From: Phoronis australis
Taxonomy: Eukaryota; Phoronida; Phoronidae
Direction: 5' to 3'
Length of the DNA stretch: 64,000 nt
NCBI GenBank assembly: GCA_002633005.1
Contig: NMRA01000162.1
Span: 365,632 to 429,631, forward strand
A program made the position numbers and the translations under genes. How positions within the stretch are numbered: position 1 is the first letter of the stretch; the number at the start of each line of letters is the position of its first letter. Of the stretch, positions 36,557-47,065 are shown one piece after another. Below the pieces are notes generated by a model. The model worked only from the letters and a program-made list of their open reading frames with translations, was not told the DNA's origin and did not search any database.

Positions 36557-36761
36557 GAAGGATACACAGAACATACAAAGAAATAATAACAAACCCAGAA
36601 ACCGCGAAGCATTATATCTGGGTTGTAAACAATTCATAAATGAAACTTATATACATAGAGATATATACAATTAAGTAGTATCTAAAATAAGTATTCCAAT
36701 ACTTAGACATGCTATTACAGATATATAAAAACAAAAATATTTACAGATTCATGTAGGGAAA

Positions 36762-39700
36762 TCAGATGCAACAATATTGATAAACGGTATATAAAAATTT
36801 GCTAACGTTGCTTAGGAGGAATTCGTTAAGAACAAAGTCAAGGTTAGGACTACCATTCAGTAATAATGTAACTCTAGTAGGGATATTATTACAAGAATTG
36901 AGAGCGTTAACAACTGATTGGTTATCATTGAGTGCACGAAAGAGTGAGTCTCTCAGGGATTCGATGAGGGGACATTTGAAGAAAATATGAGGATAAGATT
37001 GATGGTCACCACATTTACAGTTTGGAGATACATTACTAAAGTTGTGCCTGAACTTGTCAGAGTTGAGGAAAAGGCCACATCTTGATCTGTACAATGCTAT
37101 TTCGTTATCGCGGGTAAGGGAGAATTGAGTCAAGGGTGTTGAGTTATCAAAATTATGAAAAACAGTTCTAAAATTATTTTTTATACTCGTAAAAGAGTTG
37201 CTTTCCTTAACAGAGACTGGAAGAGAATTCCAGTTGTTGATGCACATCATGACTGTAGACCTTCTGAATGCCTGACTGAACGACGGAGGAATTGCATATG
37301 GGGTGGAGAATCTCAAATCACTACGATGGCCTTGTCTAATATATAGATCAAATATTTTTTTGACAGACACGTTGTTGACATTGTTTATTACCTTGAACGT
37401 AAATGTGGTCATGTGAAGATTGCGTCGAGTAGACAGTTTGGGCCACTTGAGATTATTCAAAACCTTAACACTATTGGATCCCCTGTAAGCTCCAGTTATG
37501 AGTAAGGCGGCTTGATATTGTAACTTCTCCAAATGTTGGAGTGCACCCGTATTGGCAGACTGATATATAATATCACAATAATCAATGTGTGGAAGTACAA
37601 AGGACTTGAACAAAACTTCTAAATGTGTAGAATTCAGATGACGAGAGACAAGCTTAAGTGGGTTAATTAGTTCCTGAGTTTTTTGTACGAGCTCCCGAAC
37701 GTGAGGGGTGAATGAGAGTTTTTCATCTAACAGTATACCCAGATGTCTGTGCGACTGTTTTCTAGGAATGATTTCATCATTAAGTTTAAGGTCATAAGAC
37801 GGGTCAACAAGGAAGAGAGCATTAATAGATTTGGAGAAGGTAAGGTCAACGCTTTTTTCTGGTTTAAAATTCATTCTCCATTCTTGTGACCAATAGCTTA
37901 GTTTATTTAAGTCGTGTTGAAGCTGCAAAGAACATTCAGGGCTGCTCCCTGCGAAGGGGTAAAAAAGCGCCGTGTCATCTGCATAAAGGTATGTGCTACA
38001 TGACAGGTTATCAGGAAGGTCATTAATATAAACCAAGAAGAGAAGAGGGCCCAATACGCTACCCTGCGGTACACCTGCGTTTACAAATCCAGGATGGGAT
38101 AAAATTGAAAGTACGCCATCGACACGAACACTGTATGTTCTTTCGGAGAGATATGAGGTGATCATGTTTAAAAGATTACCAGTAATGCCATAGGATCGAA
38201 GTTTGTGAAGTAGAAGGTCGTGAGGGACACAGTCGAAAGCAGAAGCTATATCTAGAAAAATGGACCTGACACTCTCTCCCTTCTCAAAATGTAAATGAAT
38301 CTCATGTACTATTTCAACAAGTTGTGCCACGGTGCTGTTCCCACGCAAAAAACCAAATTGACGATGATAGATCAAGTTGTTTTGTTTGAGAAATGTAAGA
38401 ATACTTTGAGCAATGATCTTCTCAAAGATTTTGGACAGGGTGTTAAGTAATGTTATTGGGCGATAATTTGAAATTTCAGTTTTGGAGCCTTTTTTGTGTA
38501 TGGGGACCATAATTCCATGTTTCCAAGAAGACGGATAAATGCCTAGCTGAAGAAGTTTGTTAAACAGATTGGTCAGGGGCATGGTAATTTCGTTGGCAAT
38601 CATTTTGATCATCTTGCTGGTTATTAAAGCTGTGCCATCATTCTTATTGGGGTCAATTTCATTGAGATACTTCCGGACATCAGTTTGATTAGCCGGGATG
38701 TCAGACAGTTGATTGAGACAACGTTCACGAAGAAAGGGAAAGTTACTTACTTCAGTTGGTGTAATGTGGCTTTTGTTCGTGAAAAATTTGAGAAACAAAT
38801 CACACTTGTCACTACTACGTGAGGCTAGGTTACCATTATAGTTGATGACAGGATAGGAGGATTGCTGTTGACTGCCGCGTATTTTATTGATGATGTTCCA
38901 GTATTCTTTGGAATTCTTGCTTGCGCTGTTAATTTGTTGAAAAAGCTTGTGTCGGTGATCAGCTTTGGCTTGATTTACTAAAGTTTCAACCAGACGTGAC
39001 TGCTCCTTGTATCTGTTGTAGATTATAGTGTTGTTAGATCTTCTGAAAGAGCTGTAAAGTCTGTTTCTTGTGCGGATTGCCCGTTTAACATTACTGTTGA
39101 ACCACGGTTTGCTGTTGTGTTTAATTATCTTTTCAGTTGATGGGATGTTGTTTTTTAAGATTTCATAGAGAGTACTAGTGAAGAGTGAAACAGTGTCATC
39201 AATGTCGCCAGTGTTCAATATGGAATCCCAGTCAGTGTTGGTGATATCCTGACGCAGTTTATCGGTGTCGACCTGATCATATTTCCAGTTGGTTCGAGTG
39301 GTGTGTTGCTCTTTAACCGGTTTTTTAAGTGTTAGAGTGGTTTCGATAGTGTGGTGATCAGAATTGCCAACAGGAGGTAGTACAGAACATGAGTCAATGA
39401 TACTCAAATTGTTTGTTATACACAGGTCAATACATGAATGAGAAACGTCGGTGATACGGGTTGGCTCATTAATTAGTTGTATGCAGTCATTAGACAATAA
39501 AATATCAAACAATTGTAGTCCGGCCGTATTGTCATGATCATCATTGTACCATGTAGAGTTTCGGGCATTGAAATCACCATTTATGATTATACTAACGCTA
39601 TTGCGGTTAAGTTCCGCTAACTGATCCGCTAGGGCTTTGAAGTAGAGTTTTCTTTCAGTTGGAGATTGAGAAGGTGAGCGATAAAACAACCCATAGTAAA

Positions 39701-40469
39701 TTTTTCTGTGATCGAAATAAATTTCGATCCAGCAGTTGCATAACTGAGGACAAGTTAAGCTAGGACATAATTTAAATGAGAGTGTGTTTTTAGTGAATAA
39801 AATGATACCACGGCCACTGTTGCTGTGATACGAAACACTGTAACCAGGAATGATTAGTTCATTATCAAGGTCGTCTTTGGTAACATTACAAGTTTCACAA
39901 AGAGCGACAATCATATAATCGTAAGACAGAACAAAGTTTTTTAGAAGTTGGAATCTGGAGAAATTGTTGGATTTAATACTGTTAATATTTGAAAATAAGA
40001 TTTTAAAGGTAGTATTGTCTTCAGGCCCAGGATTTTCTTCAACATCGCCAGCTAAAAGGAGGCACATGCCAATGACGATTCCGTAATCCATACAGGTGTT
40101 ACATAAACAATAGTAAGACACATCAGTAAGCTGAACCCGCATAGCGTGATATCTCATTCGATGCCGGTGAGAGGAATTGAACTGTGACCATGAGGGGGAA
40201 AACAATGTAAGACCAGAGAAACTCACACTACTCGAGGCACTCAAAGGATAGCCGTATTTAACAATTAATACACCAATGCTTGTTGAAAATTCAAGGGTTG
40301 TTAAATGAATAAGGTAGTCTGGACAACTAGGGTAGTCATTTTTAAAAAACAAAATTATATCATAGGCTCGCTTACAGGTACATAAATAGCAACTTAGTTG
40401 AAAAGCACAACATATAAATTCAATCTTGGGAAACCAGTTAGTTCTGTTGCAAGTGAATACAAAACACAT
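36762..40469 (-). CDS. Retrotransposon ORF2: 2A peptide, APE endonuclease, reverse transcriptase
   Basis: The open frame extends upstream to a stop near 40537. The first ATG is at 40469, giving about 1235 residues. Residues 1-135 are rich in cysteine and hydrophobic residues. GDVEENPGP (codons 40023-40049) is a full 2A ribosome-skipping motif, preceded by the hydrophobic stretch YGIVIGMCLLLA. The APE endonuclease follows: ILFSNINSI, GDFNAR (about 298-303) and SDHH (about 370-373). The reverse transcriptase has FLDIASAFD (aspartate about 740), GVPQGSVLGP and YADD (829-832). A C-terminal CxCxxxxxxxxHxxxxC knuckle lies near the end. All catalytic blocks are present and no stop interrupts them. 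In known elements skipping at the 2A releases the upstream peptide from the enzyme. Confidence 0.95.
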   Translation of the reverse strand: MCFVFTCNRTNWFPKIEFICCAFQLSCYLCTCKRAYDIILFFKNDYPSCPDYLIHLTTLEFSTSIGVLIVKYGYPLSASSSVSFSGLTLFSPSWSQFNSSHRHRMRYHAMRVQLTDVSYYCLCNTCMDYGIVIGMCLLLAGDVEENPGPEDNTTFKILFSNINSIKSNNFSRFQLLKNFVLSYDYMIVALCETCNVTKDDLDNELIIPGYSVSYHSNSGRGIILFTKNTLSFKLCPSLTCPQLCNCWIEIYFDHRKIYYGLFYRSPSQSPTERKLYFKALADQLAELNRNSVSIIINGDFNARNSTWYNDDHDNTAGLQLFDILLSNDCIQLINEPTRITDVSHSCIDLCITNNLSIIDSCSVLPPVGNSDHHTIETTLTLKKPVKEQHTTRTNWKYDQVDTDKLRQDITNTDWDSILNTGDIDDTVSLFTSTLYEILKNNIPSTEKIIKHNSKPWFNSNVKRAIRTRNRLYSSFRRSNNTIIYNRYKEQSRLVETLVNQAKADHRHKLFQQINSASKNSKEYWNIINKIRGSQQQSSYPVINYNGNLASRSSDKCDLFLKFFTNKSHITPTEVSNFPFLRERCLNQLSDIPANQTDVRKYLNEIDPNKNDGTALITSKMIKMIANEITMPLTNLFNKLLQLGIYPSSWKHGIMVPIHKKGSKTEISNYRPITLLNTLSKIFEKIIAQSILTFLKQNNLIYHRQFGFLRGNSTVAQLVEIVHEIHLHFEKGESVRSIFLDIASAFDCVPHDLLLHKLRSYGITGNLLNMITSYLSERTYSVRVDGVLSILSHPGFVNAGVPQGSVLGPLLFLVYINDLPDNLSCSTYLYADDTALFYPFAGSSPECSLQLQHDLNKLSYWSQEWRMNFKPEKSVDLTFSKSINALFLVDPSYDLKLNDEIIPRKQSHRHLGILLDEKLSFTPHVRELVQKTQELINPLKLVSRHLNSTHLEVLFKSFVLPHIDYCDIIYQSANTGALQHLEKLQYQAALLITGAYRGSNSVKVLNNLKWPKLSTRRNLHMTTFTFKVINNVNNVSVKKIFDLYIRQGHRSDLRFSTPYAIPPSFSQAFRRSTVMMCINNWNSLPVSVKESNSFTSIKNNFRTVFHNFDNSTPLTQFSLTRDNEIALYRSRCGLFLNSDKFRHNFSNVSPNCKCGDHQSYPHIFFKCPLIESLRDSLFRALNDNQSVVNALNSCNNIPTRVTLLLNGSPNLDFVLNEFLLSNVSKFLYTVYQYCCI

Positions 40470-40514
40470 AGATAATGATTGACCTAAAGATATGTACAGA
40501 GGAAATATGATCAA

Positions 40515-41652
40515 ATAGTAACGGACAAAAGAAGGTTAAAAATAAGAGTTTGAAAACTCAAATTCGCTGAAGAAAACACAAAAAGATGTATTGAAGATTT
40601 CTCACTTTGGATAAATTAGCTGTAACACGTTTTAGACTTGATAAAAGGCTATGAGTTCTTACCACTATAGGCCACCCAGTAATGACTGAACAGCTCATGT
40701 GTTCGGTGGTGTCTTCTGAATTGAAGTAAACTTTCTCACAGATTGAAACACCAGTTTTCACTGGGATTATTTCAACTTGATACTCATTATAAACTAAATT
40801 ATGGTGACAGACAGTGCTCAACGTGATTTTTTCACGGGCAAGTTAAAACAGTAATAACTAATTAATGATATGGGGAATCATTCTGAAACCCACAACAAAA
40901 ATCACATGTAGTTGTAGATTCTGCACCTGACTGCCAGAGAACAGAACAAGTGCCTAGAAATTAAAATAAATATTATAGTGAGTGAGAGGTGTCAATAACA
41001 TGACCGAACAGAAATGCCACACAAAATCAGTGACGTGTAAATTTATCCTGACAGACAATTTGGTATGGAGTTGTCCACAAAATCAACGTTCTGAGAAACA
41101 CAACAGTCAGAAAAAAAAAATTATATAAGTGACAGCCACTAAGGCCTGAGCTCACATATAAGAATCATTGTCTTATGTGAATATCATGCAATGTACAATT
41201 CCGTCACACATTCAATAAAAATGTGGGAAACATGTTTTAACGACAACCAAAAATACCACATTAATACATACTGTAGGCAGTTGCAAAGATACTATACTAC
41301 ATTTTGGTAATGGTGCAACTGGGAAACAGTAAGAGGCAATAAGCAATAAAACCGAACATGAATGATTTAGATGCAGATTAAGAATTCGATGCATTACCAT
41401 TGCCTGTGGTCAGTATAAGGTGTTGTGATCGCTACGGACCTGTATAGAGTGCACCACCACTGATAGAGAGGTAACTTGAGCGTGATCTGGTATTACATAA
41501 GGGAGAAAACTGAATAAGTATCAGTGGACAGGACAATTACCTGATCATGTCAAGACATGGGGGGTGGGGTGAGTGAACGCAAACAAAGTGAGGGATGTCA
41601 CCAGTGAGTAATCGGATATGAACTACAATAGGACGAGAGAGCAGGATACAAT
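40515..41652 (-). other. Inter-ORF region of the retrotransposon, 1.1 kb
   Basis: No long minus-strand frame links ORF1 to ORF2. An 87-codon frame at 40558-40821 has no motif. The spacing is much longer than in most two-ORF elements, so ORF2 may need its own promoter, internal initiation or splicing. Confidence 0.6.
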
Positions 41653-42459
41653 TTAAACTTCACAGTTTTCTAACACTAGAAGGTCACTTTCTGAGGAAAC
41701 CTGCTTTATCCTGTTATCATGCAGCTGTATTGTTACGTTACCGTCATGCGTCCACGTTTTAGCGATGGCTTTAGATTGTACAAGGCGGCGACAGCGGGCG
41801 TAGAGAAGAGACCGTTGTTTCGTGAGATTTTCATTGATGTAGATCGGGGATGGTAAGTTCAGTTTGCGGAGTAGACTTCTATTGTGAAGAAAAGCAGCTC
41901 TGGTATTATATGACACAAACTTACAGATGATGGGGCGATCTTTTCGCGAATCTCTAGCTCCATGTTTTCGTAGTTTGGGCCCGAGTCTGTGGGATCTGCT
42001 GATTTGTTGGGGGTTAATTTCAAGACCCAGTTTGCGTCCCAAGTCGATCACAATGTTGTCAGTAGCTCCAGGTTTTTCATTTACAGGCTCATCGACTCCA
42101 TATATAACTATATTATTGCGACGCGAGTATTGCTCTAGGTTGTCTAGATTTGCTGACAAATTGTTGACTTGCTCATTCAGCCGCTGTATTTCTTTGTCTT
42201 TCTGGTTAAGGATGGACTCGTAGTAGGCCTTTATATCATCCAGGGCAGGCTGGAATAGTTGCTCACGGAGTGTTTTAATAACTTGGGGCGAAGTCAGCGC
42301 TTTTTCGAGCTTTGCAATGTCCTCATTTGAGTCCGAATCACACAGGGGCGGGTCAAGCTGACGGAAGTCAAGGGTTGTTTGAGTAAGTTTTTTTGCTCTG
42401 TCGTTTAAGGATGCGCTATCTTTGCTTGCATACCTCTTTCTTGGTTCATCAGCACTCAT
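41653..42459 (-). CDS. Retrotransposon ORF1 protein, coiled coil and RRM-like
   Basis: This is an intact 268-codon frame from an ATG at 42459. Residues 1-45 are charged and polar. Residues 73-113 form a coiled coil ending in LEQYSRRNN, the canonical junction to the RRM-like domain of L1-type ORF1 proteins. NNIVIYG then starts the RRM, and SRSHRLGPK and RPIICKFVSY mark the later core. The C-terminal part, YINENLTKQRSLLYARCR, matches the family C-terminal domain. Its role is RNA binding and particle assembly. It is similar in layout but not closely identical to the ORF1 at 7299-8027. Confidence 0.9.
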   Translation of the reverse strand: MSADEPRKRYASKDSASLNDRAKKLTQTTLDFRQLDPPLCDSDSNEDIAKLEKALTSPQVIKTLREQLFQPALDDIKAYYESILNQKDKEIQRLNEQVNNLSANLDNLEQYSRRNNIVIYGVDEPVNEKPGATDNIVIDLGRKLGLEINPQQISRSHRLGPKLRKHGARDSRKDRPIICKFVSYNTRAAFLHNRSLLRKLNLPSPIYINENLTKQRSLLYARCRRLVQSKAIAKTWTHDGNVTIQLHDNRIKQVSSESDLLVLENCEV

Positions 42460-42565
42460 CGTGGGTGAAGTATAAGATAACGTAAGACTTAAATACAGAA
42501 AGTTAATTGAGAAATCTTCAGCACAATTTCAAACGCACATCTGGCGGGAAACAGGTCACGTGATC

Positions 42566-42576
42566 AGTGCTTAAAG
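42566..42576. repeat. Target site duplication, right copy
   Basis: AGTGCTTAAAG immediately upstream of the element 5' end (minus-strand sense). It is identical to 36516-36526. Confidence 0.95.
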
Positions 42577-43699
42577 TACGTTCTAGACGCGACTTCATTC
42601 GTTACGAATATCATTTGGAAGCGAAATAACTTCAGGTAGAAAACTTGCCATGGTGCCAAAGTGGTATAATATAAGTATTAATAAGTTTAAAGTAAAAGGA
42701 ATAATTCCCAATTAGCCAGAAACATTCGTATACGCTGCTAGCCAGCGGAGCCGGACCGCCTGGCCTCATGCCGTGCGCCGGCGGACATCTTTGCTCCGCA
42801 GGGCAAGATGATAACATTAATTAGCTACCCGGCCCCGAATGAGTGAATTTCTTGTGACAAAGAGATTAAAAAATACTGCGCCATGTTCCTAACGCTGCAA
42901 TATATTCCCATCGCCGACACTCGGTTCATTGAGTAAAATTCATTACACTCCCCCCGCTCCGGTTTGCGGCGCGGAAGTTTTATATTTGGAAAACAAGGGT
43001 ATATATGGCAAGTTTGTTTTTGTGAGGTTTGAAAATATATTTCCCCTGATAATTGAAAATCAAAGCCACTTTAGCAAGAGATAATCAGTTCCCGGCGAAG
43101 AGTCACGGCGACTGCAGGCCGCGGAATTACTTCACCGGTTACTGTGTCTCGGCAGAAAAAATCAAGCACAGATGTGGAGCTCACGGTTTTGAGATAGAAC
43201 TTGTTTTTGTTTGTCGAAACATCGCCGTATGTTGGTGTATTTTCTATTTTACATTTTTAAACTACCAGTAAAGCTGGTGCCGATTTGCTGCCAAATTACA
43301 CACTGCGCTCACACGTCCGGGTAGTCATCGTGACACGGCAATTGCTTACTTCAGGCTGGTACTTTGCATCAATTTCAAGGTATGGCGATAAAGACAAGAC
43401 ATTTGTCGATGAAAAAACCTTTTTCCTCTAATTTAATACCTAAACGGTTACTGCTGCTAATTTGACGTACCCTCGCAATGAGTCAGGACTGACCTCAGTA
43501 GCCGAGCAGTGGCTACGCCGGAGACTATGACACGGTACTTCAAACGTATGATTATGCATTAGATACCATTCGTCATATGCAAATAACAAGAACAAATAAA
43601 TAATCAAATCCATATATTTTTTAACTCAAAAGGTTTACTTCAAATTTATTACCAGAACGGTTTTTCATAAACTGAAATTAACAATGGAATACAGTAAAA
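42577..43699. other. No gene recognised; locally GC-rich
   Basis: It probably begins with the 3' remnant of the interrupted R2/Hero-like element. A GC-rich patch lies at 42730-42830. No conserved frame was found. Confidence 0.4.
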
Positions 43700-44390
43700 A
43701 AGAAAACAAACACAAACACATTCACTCTCAAATTCACATATTTCAGATCTGCTTGAATTTATACTGAATTTATAAGGGTTTCAAAAAATACCAGCAAGTC
43801 AGGGAGTAATTCTCTAGATTTCATGCTTTTCCATGTCTTGCCAGTGTCAAATAAAATTGGGTGAAATCTCTGAAGTACAAGAATACATGAAGACTTCGAA
43901 CAAGTATGTAAAAAGTACTGATTAATTTCGTAGCCATGATCTCCAAAGTATGCAAATAGTAGGATACGATTTTCAGCCAGTAAGAGGTTATCACCAACGA
44001 CGTTTGAAATCCACGTGTGTAATTTATTCCAAAAAGAAAGTACATACTTACATTCCAAAAAACAAGTGCTTAAAAGTTTCTACCACTCCGCAAAATGAGC
44101 ATTTGTCGTTTTGGACTATTTTCATTTTCTTTAAAAATACTTTTGTGTGAACTTTTTATGAATGTGATAATACTTAAAAACTTTCAAATGAGGTTGGAGC
44201 AACAGTTTAAAAGGCATAATATAAATTTGCTGGTCAACAAATAATTCCAATAAACTGTGTTCTACATCAGGAACTGATGTCTCTCTGGAGAGTAAGACAT
44301 CTTTTGTCCATCGCGTATCAATCTGTTCATATAAAAAGAACCAAAATGGGAATAAAAAACATCCAAACAAAGTAACAACGCATTTACGCT
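43700..44390 (-). pseudogene. L1/Tx1-like reverse transcriptase C-terminal tail
   Basis: Upstream on the minus strand (44300-44140) is a stretch with KDVLLSRETSVPDVEHSLLE and a FKLLLQPHLKVFKYYHIHKK block in shifted frames. From 44058 a 99-codon frame reads MECKYVLSFWNKLHTWISNV and then RILLFAYFGDHGYEINQYFL. This is the segment after the zinc knuckle (C..FW..L..WI) of L1/Tx1-type ORF2, running to the natural C-terminus near 43760. It is a frameshifted remnant of the same broad group as the pieces at 14590 and 33724. Confidence 0.6.
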
Positions 44391-46179
44391 CACGGTGATG
44401 TCAATACTTTTTCAAGGACAACATGGCTGGCATTCAGGAATCGTTCCTGAACTAACACACAGGTTCTCAGGACGGGAATAGTCGATGATTTTCCGATCTC
44501 GGCCGAGGCACAAAATTGTGCTAAAAATGCTTTTAGTTTGATAACAGAAAGGATGTGAACATTATGCTATGTCACATATTACTTAATTTGGAAAATATTT
44601 TTAAGTTTTTGAACTAGAATGCCCTTTGAGATAAGGAATTAAAGACCCCTGTAGTCTGCAAAGGTTGCACATCTCAATCCATAGATTGAATTCCAGTATT
44701 GGAGGTTGACAATTATAACTGTTACAGAGTTCTTCGTATGACATAAAAGAACCTTCAGCATTAAACAAACCACACACACGATAGACTCCCCATTCATACC
44801 AGATGGATTTTCAACCGACTTTAATCTTTAATGAATTATACCACAGGGGAGAGACTAAATACTATTTTCATTTTTGTCACACATTTGAAACAGGAGCTCA
44901 ACATCGCTTCAAACTTCCTTTCGGTTTCTGGACAAGTTACATGTAGTCTGGAAAACGTTTCTCCTTAAAGTAGGCACAGAGCTGTCGCAACTGTTCAAAG
45001 CTGACTTGTGTCTGAAGGTAAAGACATGCGAATAAAGGGCTGACAGCCCACTACTCCAAAGGTTCATTACTCCGGAAAGGAACTCAGATGAAATTTTATA
45101 CTTCTGTATGAAAATCTACAGGATACTTAGGTTATTAGACTTACTGCTGTACCTATACCGAAAACAACACCGGGCGCAGTGCTAATTATACATTTGCTTT
45201 GGATTTCCTGTGCATGCAAACTTGAGCTCCAAAACATTGTTTAGGAATACGGAAAGATTAGTACGTTATTGCTTGTTTAAACGGATATGAAGTAGGAATA
45301 TTGGTGAATTATCCATACGTAGTACATTCCCCAAATGCAAGTCAAGATCGCGTCTTTTCACAGCGTGATTGAAAAGTTTATCAACCTCACACTCCGCACT
45401 GGAACTATGTGCACGGCAGGATCAACACTAAATGAGGCCACCCTGTCACTGGCAAGTTAGAGAGTCCCTTCCAGTCTCCTCAAATTAAAGTTTCCATTTG
45501 TTTGTCACAGCTCTGAAATAAATATTCTCGTGCCTCAGATATTGTCCCTGTTTGAAATTGAGTCGACATTTTAAATACAAGAATCGCCATTGGAACTGAG
45601 CTCATTTTTACAGAAAAACAATCTATATGTTGCACACCCTTTTAATGTATGGTTACTAAATGAACACAAATGCAATACTTTGTGCATGTCAGTTCCGCCT
45701 CAGACCTGTCGGAGTTGTGAACGTGGTTTCGGATTAACATTCGGAATCGCGAACTTTCGGAGTAGTCAAATGTAACCGCGATTAATCTGTGACAAATACG
45801 CGGGGTTGGAAAAATATGAAATTAAATTACAACAAAAGATACGCAATTTCGTTGCACAAATGTCCACGGATGTCATTTGACGGTTATGCGGCATTTGTTC
45901 TCCTACGTGAATCAGTCCTGGTGATTTTGGCCCATAAACTGAGAGGGAAAACAAATCCTATGCAGTTCATGGTGTGCAATGCGAAGACACTCTTTGCACG
46001 GAATCTTATTTCTATGATACCAACCAAACAGTCTCTAAAATGCGTACATGTAGGCCTATGTCTCAGCATCGTCATCCTAGTTACGTAGTCAGGTTCCAAT
46101 TTGGCATTTGGGTAATGCAGTTCTGATGATTGATTTTAACTAATTTTGGGGTGCTGAATCCAAAAAAGTGTGTGCCGGC
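44391..46179. other. No recognisable gene
   Basis: The overlapping frames at 45789-46088 (plus) and 45884-46099 (minus) have no motif. Nothing else was seen. Confidence 0.4.
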
Positions 46180-46460
46180 TGTATTATGCCGGCATAACCC
46201 ACAAATCCAAGATGGCCAGCAATCGGCCATATTGAAATTGGCAAGTTCCAATAAATGCGTTTTAAAATGAGCATGGTATATCAAACTTTCAGGTATGATG
46301 AAATCGATTCTGATACAATTTTTGTGGTTGGAGGTCAAGGCCACGAGAAAAGGTCAAGGTCAAGGTCACATCATGCCGCACATGTTTCATTGGAAATACA
46401 GAAAGCTCAAATATTTCAGAGCATCTTTACATATAAATTAAGGCTACTTTTGGAGTGTTT
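46180..46460 (+). repeat. AGGTCA-bearing dispersed repeat with CCAT boxes
   Basis: It has a CCAAGATGGCC box near 46207, a CCATATTG box, then three contiguous AGGTCA words at 46351-46368. The composition matches the 29060-29350 neighbourhood, although alignment outside the boxes is weak. Confidence 0.55.
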
Positions 46461-46555
46461 CAAGCATATATAAGCTTATTTCATGTAACGGGCCTCCGGA
46501 CCACATTACAATATATAACACAAAGGGAGTACAATAACTTTTCAATTCTAAATTA

Positions 46556-47065
46556 ATTTATATCAAGGAACTCATTTCGGCGTTTCTCAGCATTAATTAA
46601 ATATCTAGCAACTTTTCTCAGAACATTTAAGTCATCAGTCTGTAGAAAATTTCTGAATACCATATCTTCCACCTTATCGTACCTTGGTAAAAACCGCACT
46701 CGTAAATCCGAATATAAATTGCATTCGAGAAGAAAGTGGAATTCTGTTTCCACTTTCCCACTGTCACAGCAGGGACATAATCTGTCTTCTCTGTCAAATC
46801 CACTGAACCTTCCGTAGATAATCATTAATGAATGTACGGAGCATCTAAACCTTGCAAGGGCTATTCTATGAAGTCTATTTTCTAAACATGTTACGTATTT
46901 TTCTACTACAAAGTTACATTTAATTGTTTTGTAAACATCTAAAGATTGAGAAAAAATATTGTTTCTCCAATCCTGGATGTCAATATCAATATCAAAGCAT
47001 CGTTGTTCAAATTCACTTATAAAGCATTGCCCAAACTTTGTTGTATCCAAACAATCGTTTAGCAT
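46556..47065 (-). pseudogene. Non-LTR reverse transcriptase C-terminal domain
   Basis: A 170-codon uninterrupted frame ends in a knuckle CPCCDSGKVETEFHFLLEC (near 46730-46790), preceded by ENRLHRIALARFRCSVHSL and a (I)YGRFSGFDREDRLC block. This matches the C-termini of APE-type elements common in marine invertebrates. No reverse transcriptase core lies upstream, so it is a 5'-truncated copy. It may be of the same family as 5105-8030, which lacks exactly this part. Confidence 0.7.

Larger units (their letters stand above)
36527..42565 (-). mobile_element. Full-length 2A-bearing non-LTR retrotransposon, apparently recent
   Basis: The minus-strand element is about 6.04 kb. It has a 5' UTR of about 106 bp, intact ORF1 (42459-41653), an inter-ORF region of about 1.1 kb, intact ORF2 (40469-36762), a 3' UTR with AATAAA, and a tail of ten A. 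Perfect 11-bp target duplications (12 if the next T is counted) flank it. They prove integration by target-primed reverse transcription and define both ends. The combination of perfect duplications, complete 5' end and two uninterrupted ORFs points to a young insertion. ORF2 architecture suggests the CR1/L2/Jockey side of the APE-type elements. The exact clade needs a tree. Confidence 0.95.
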
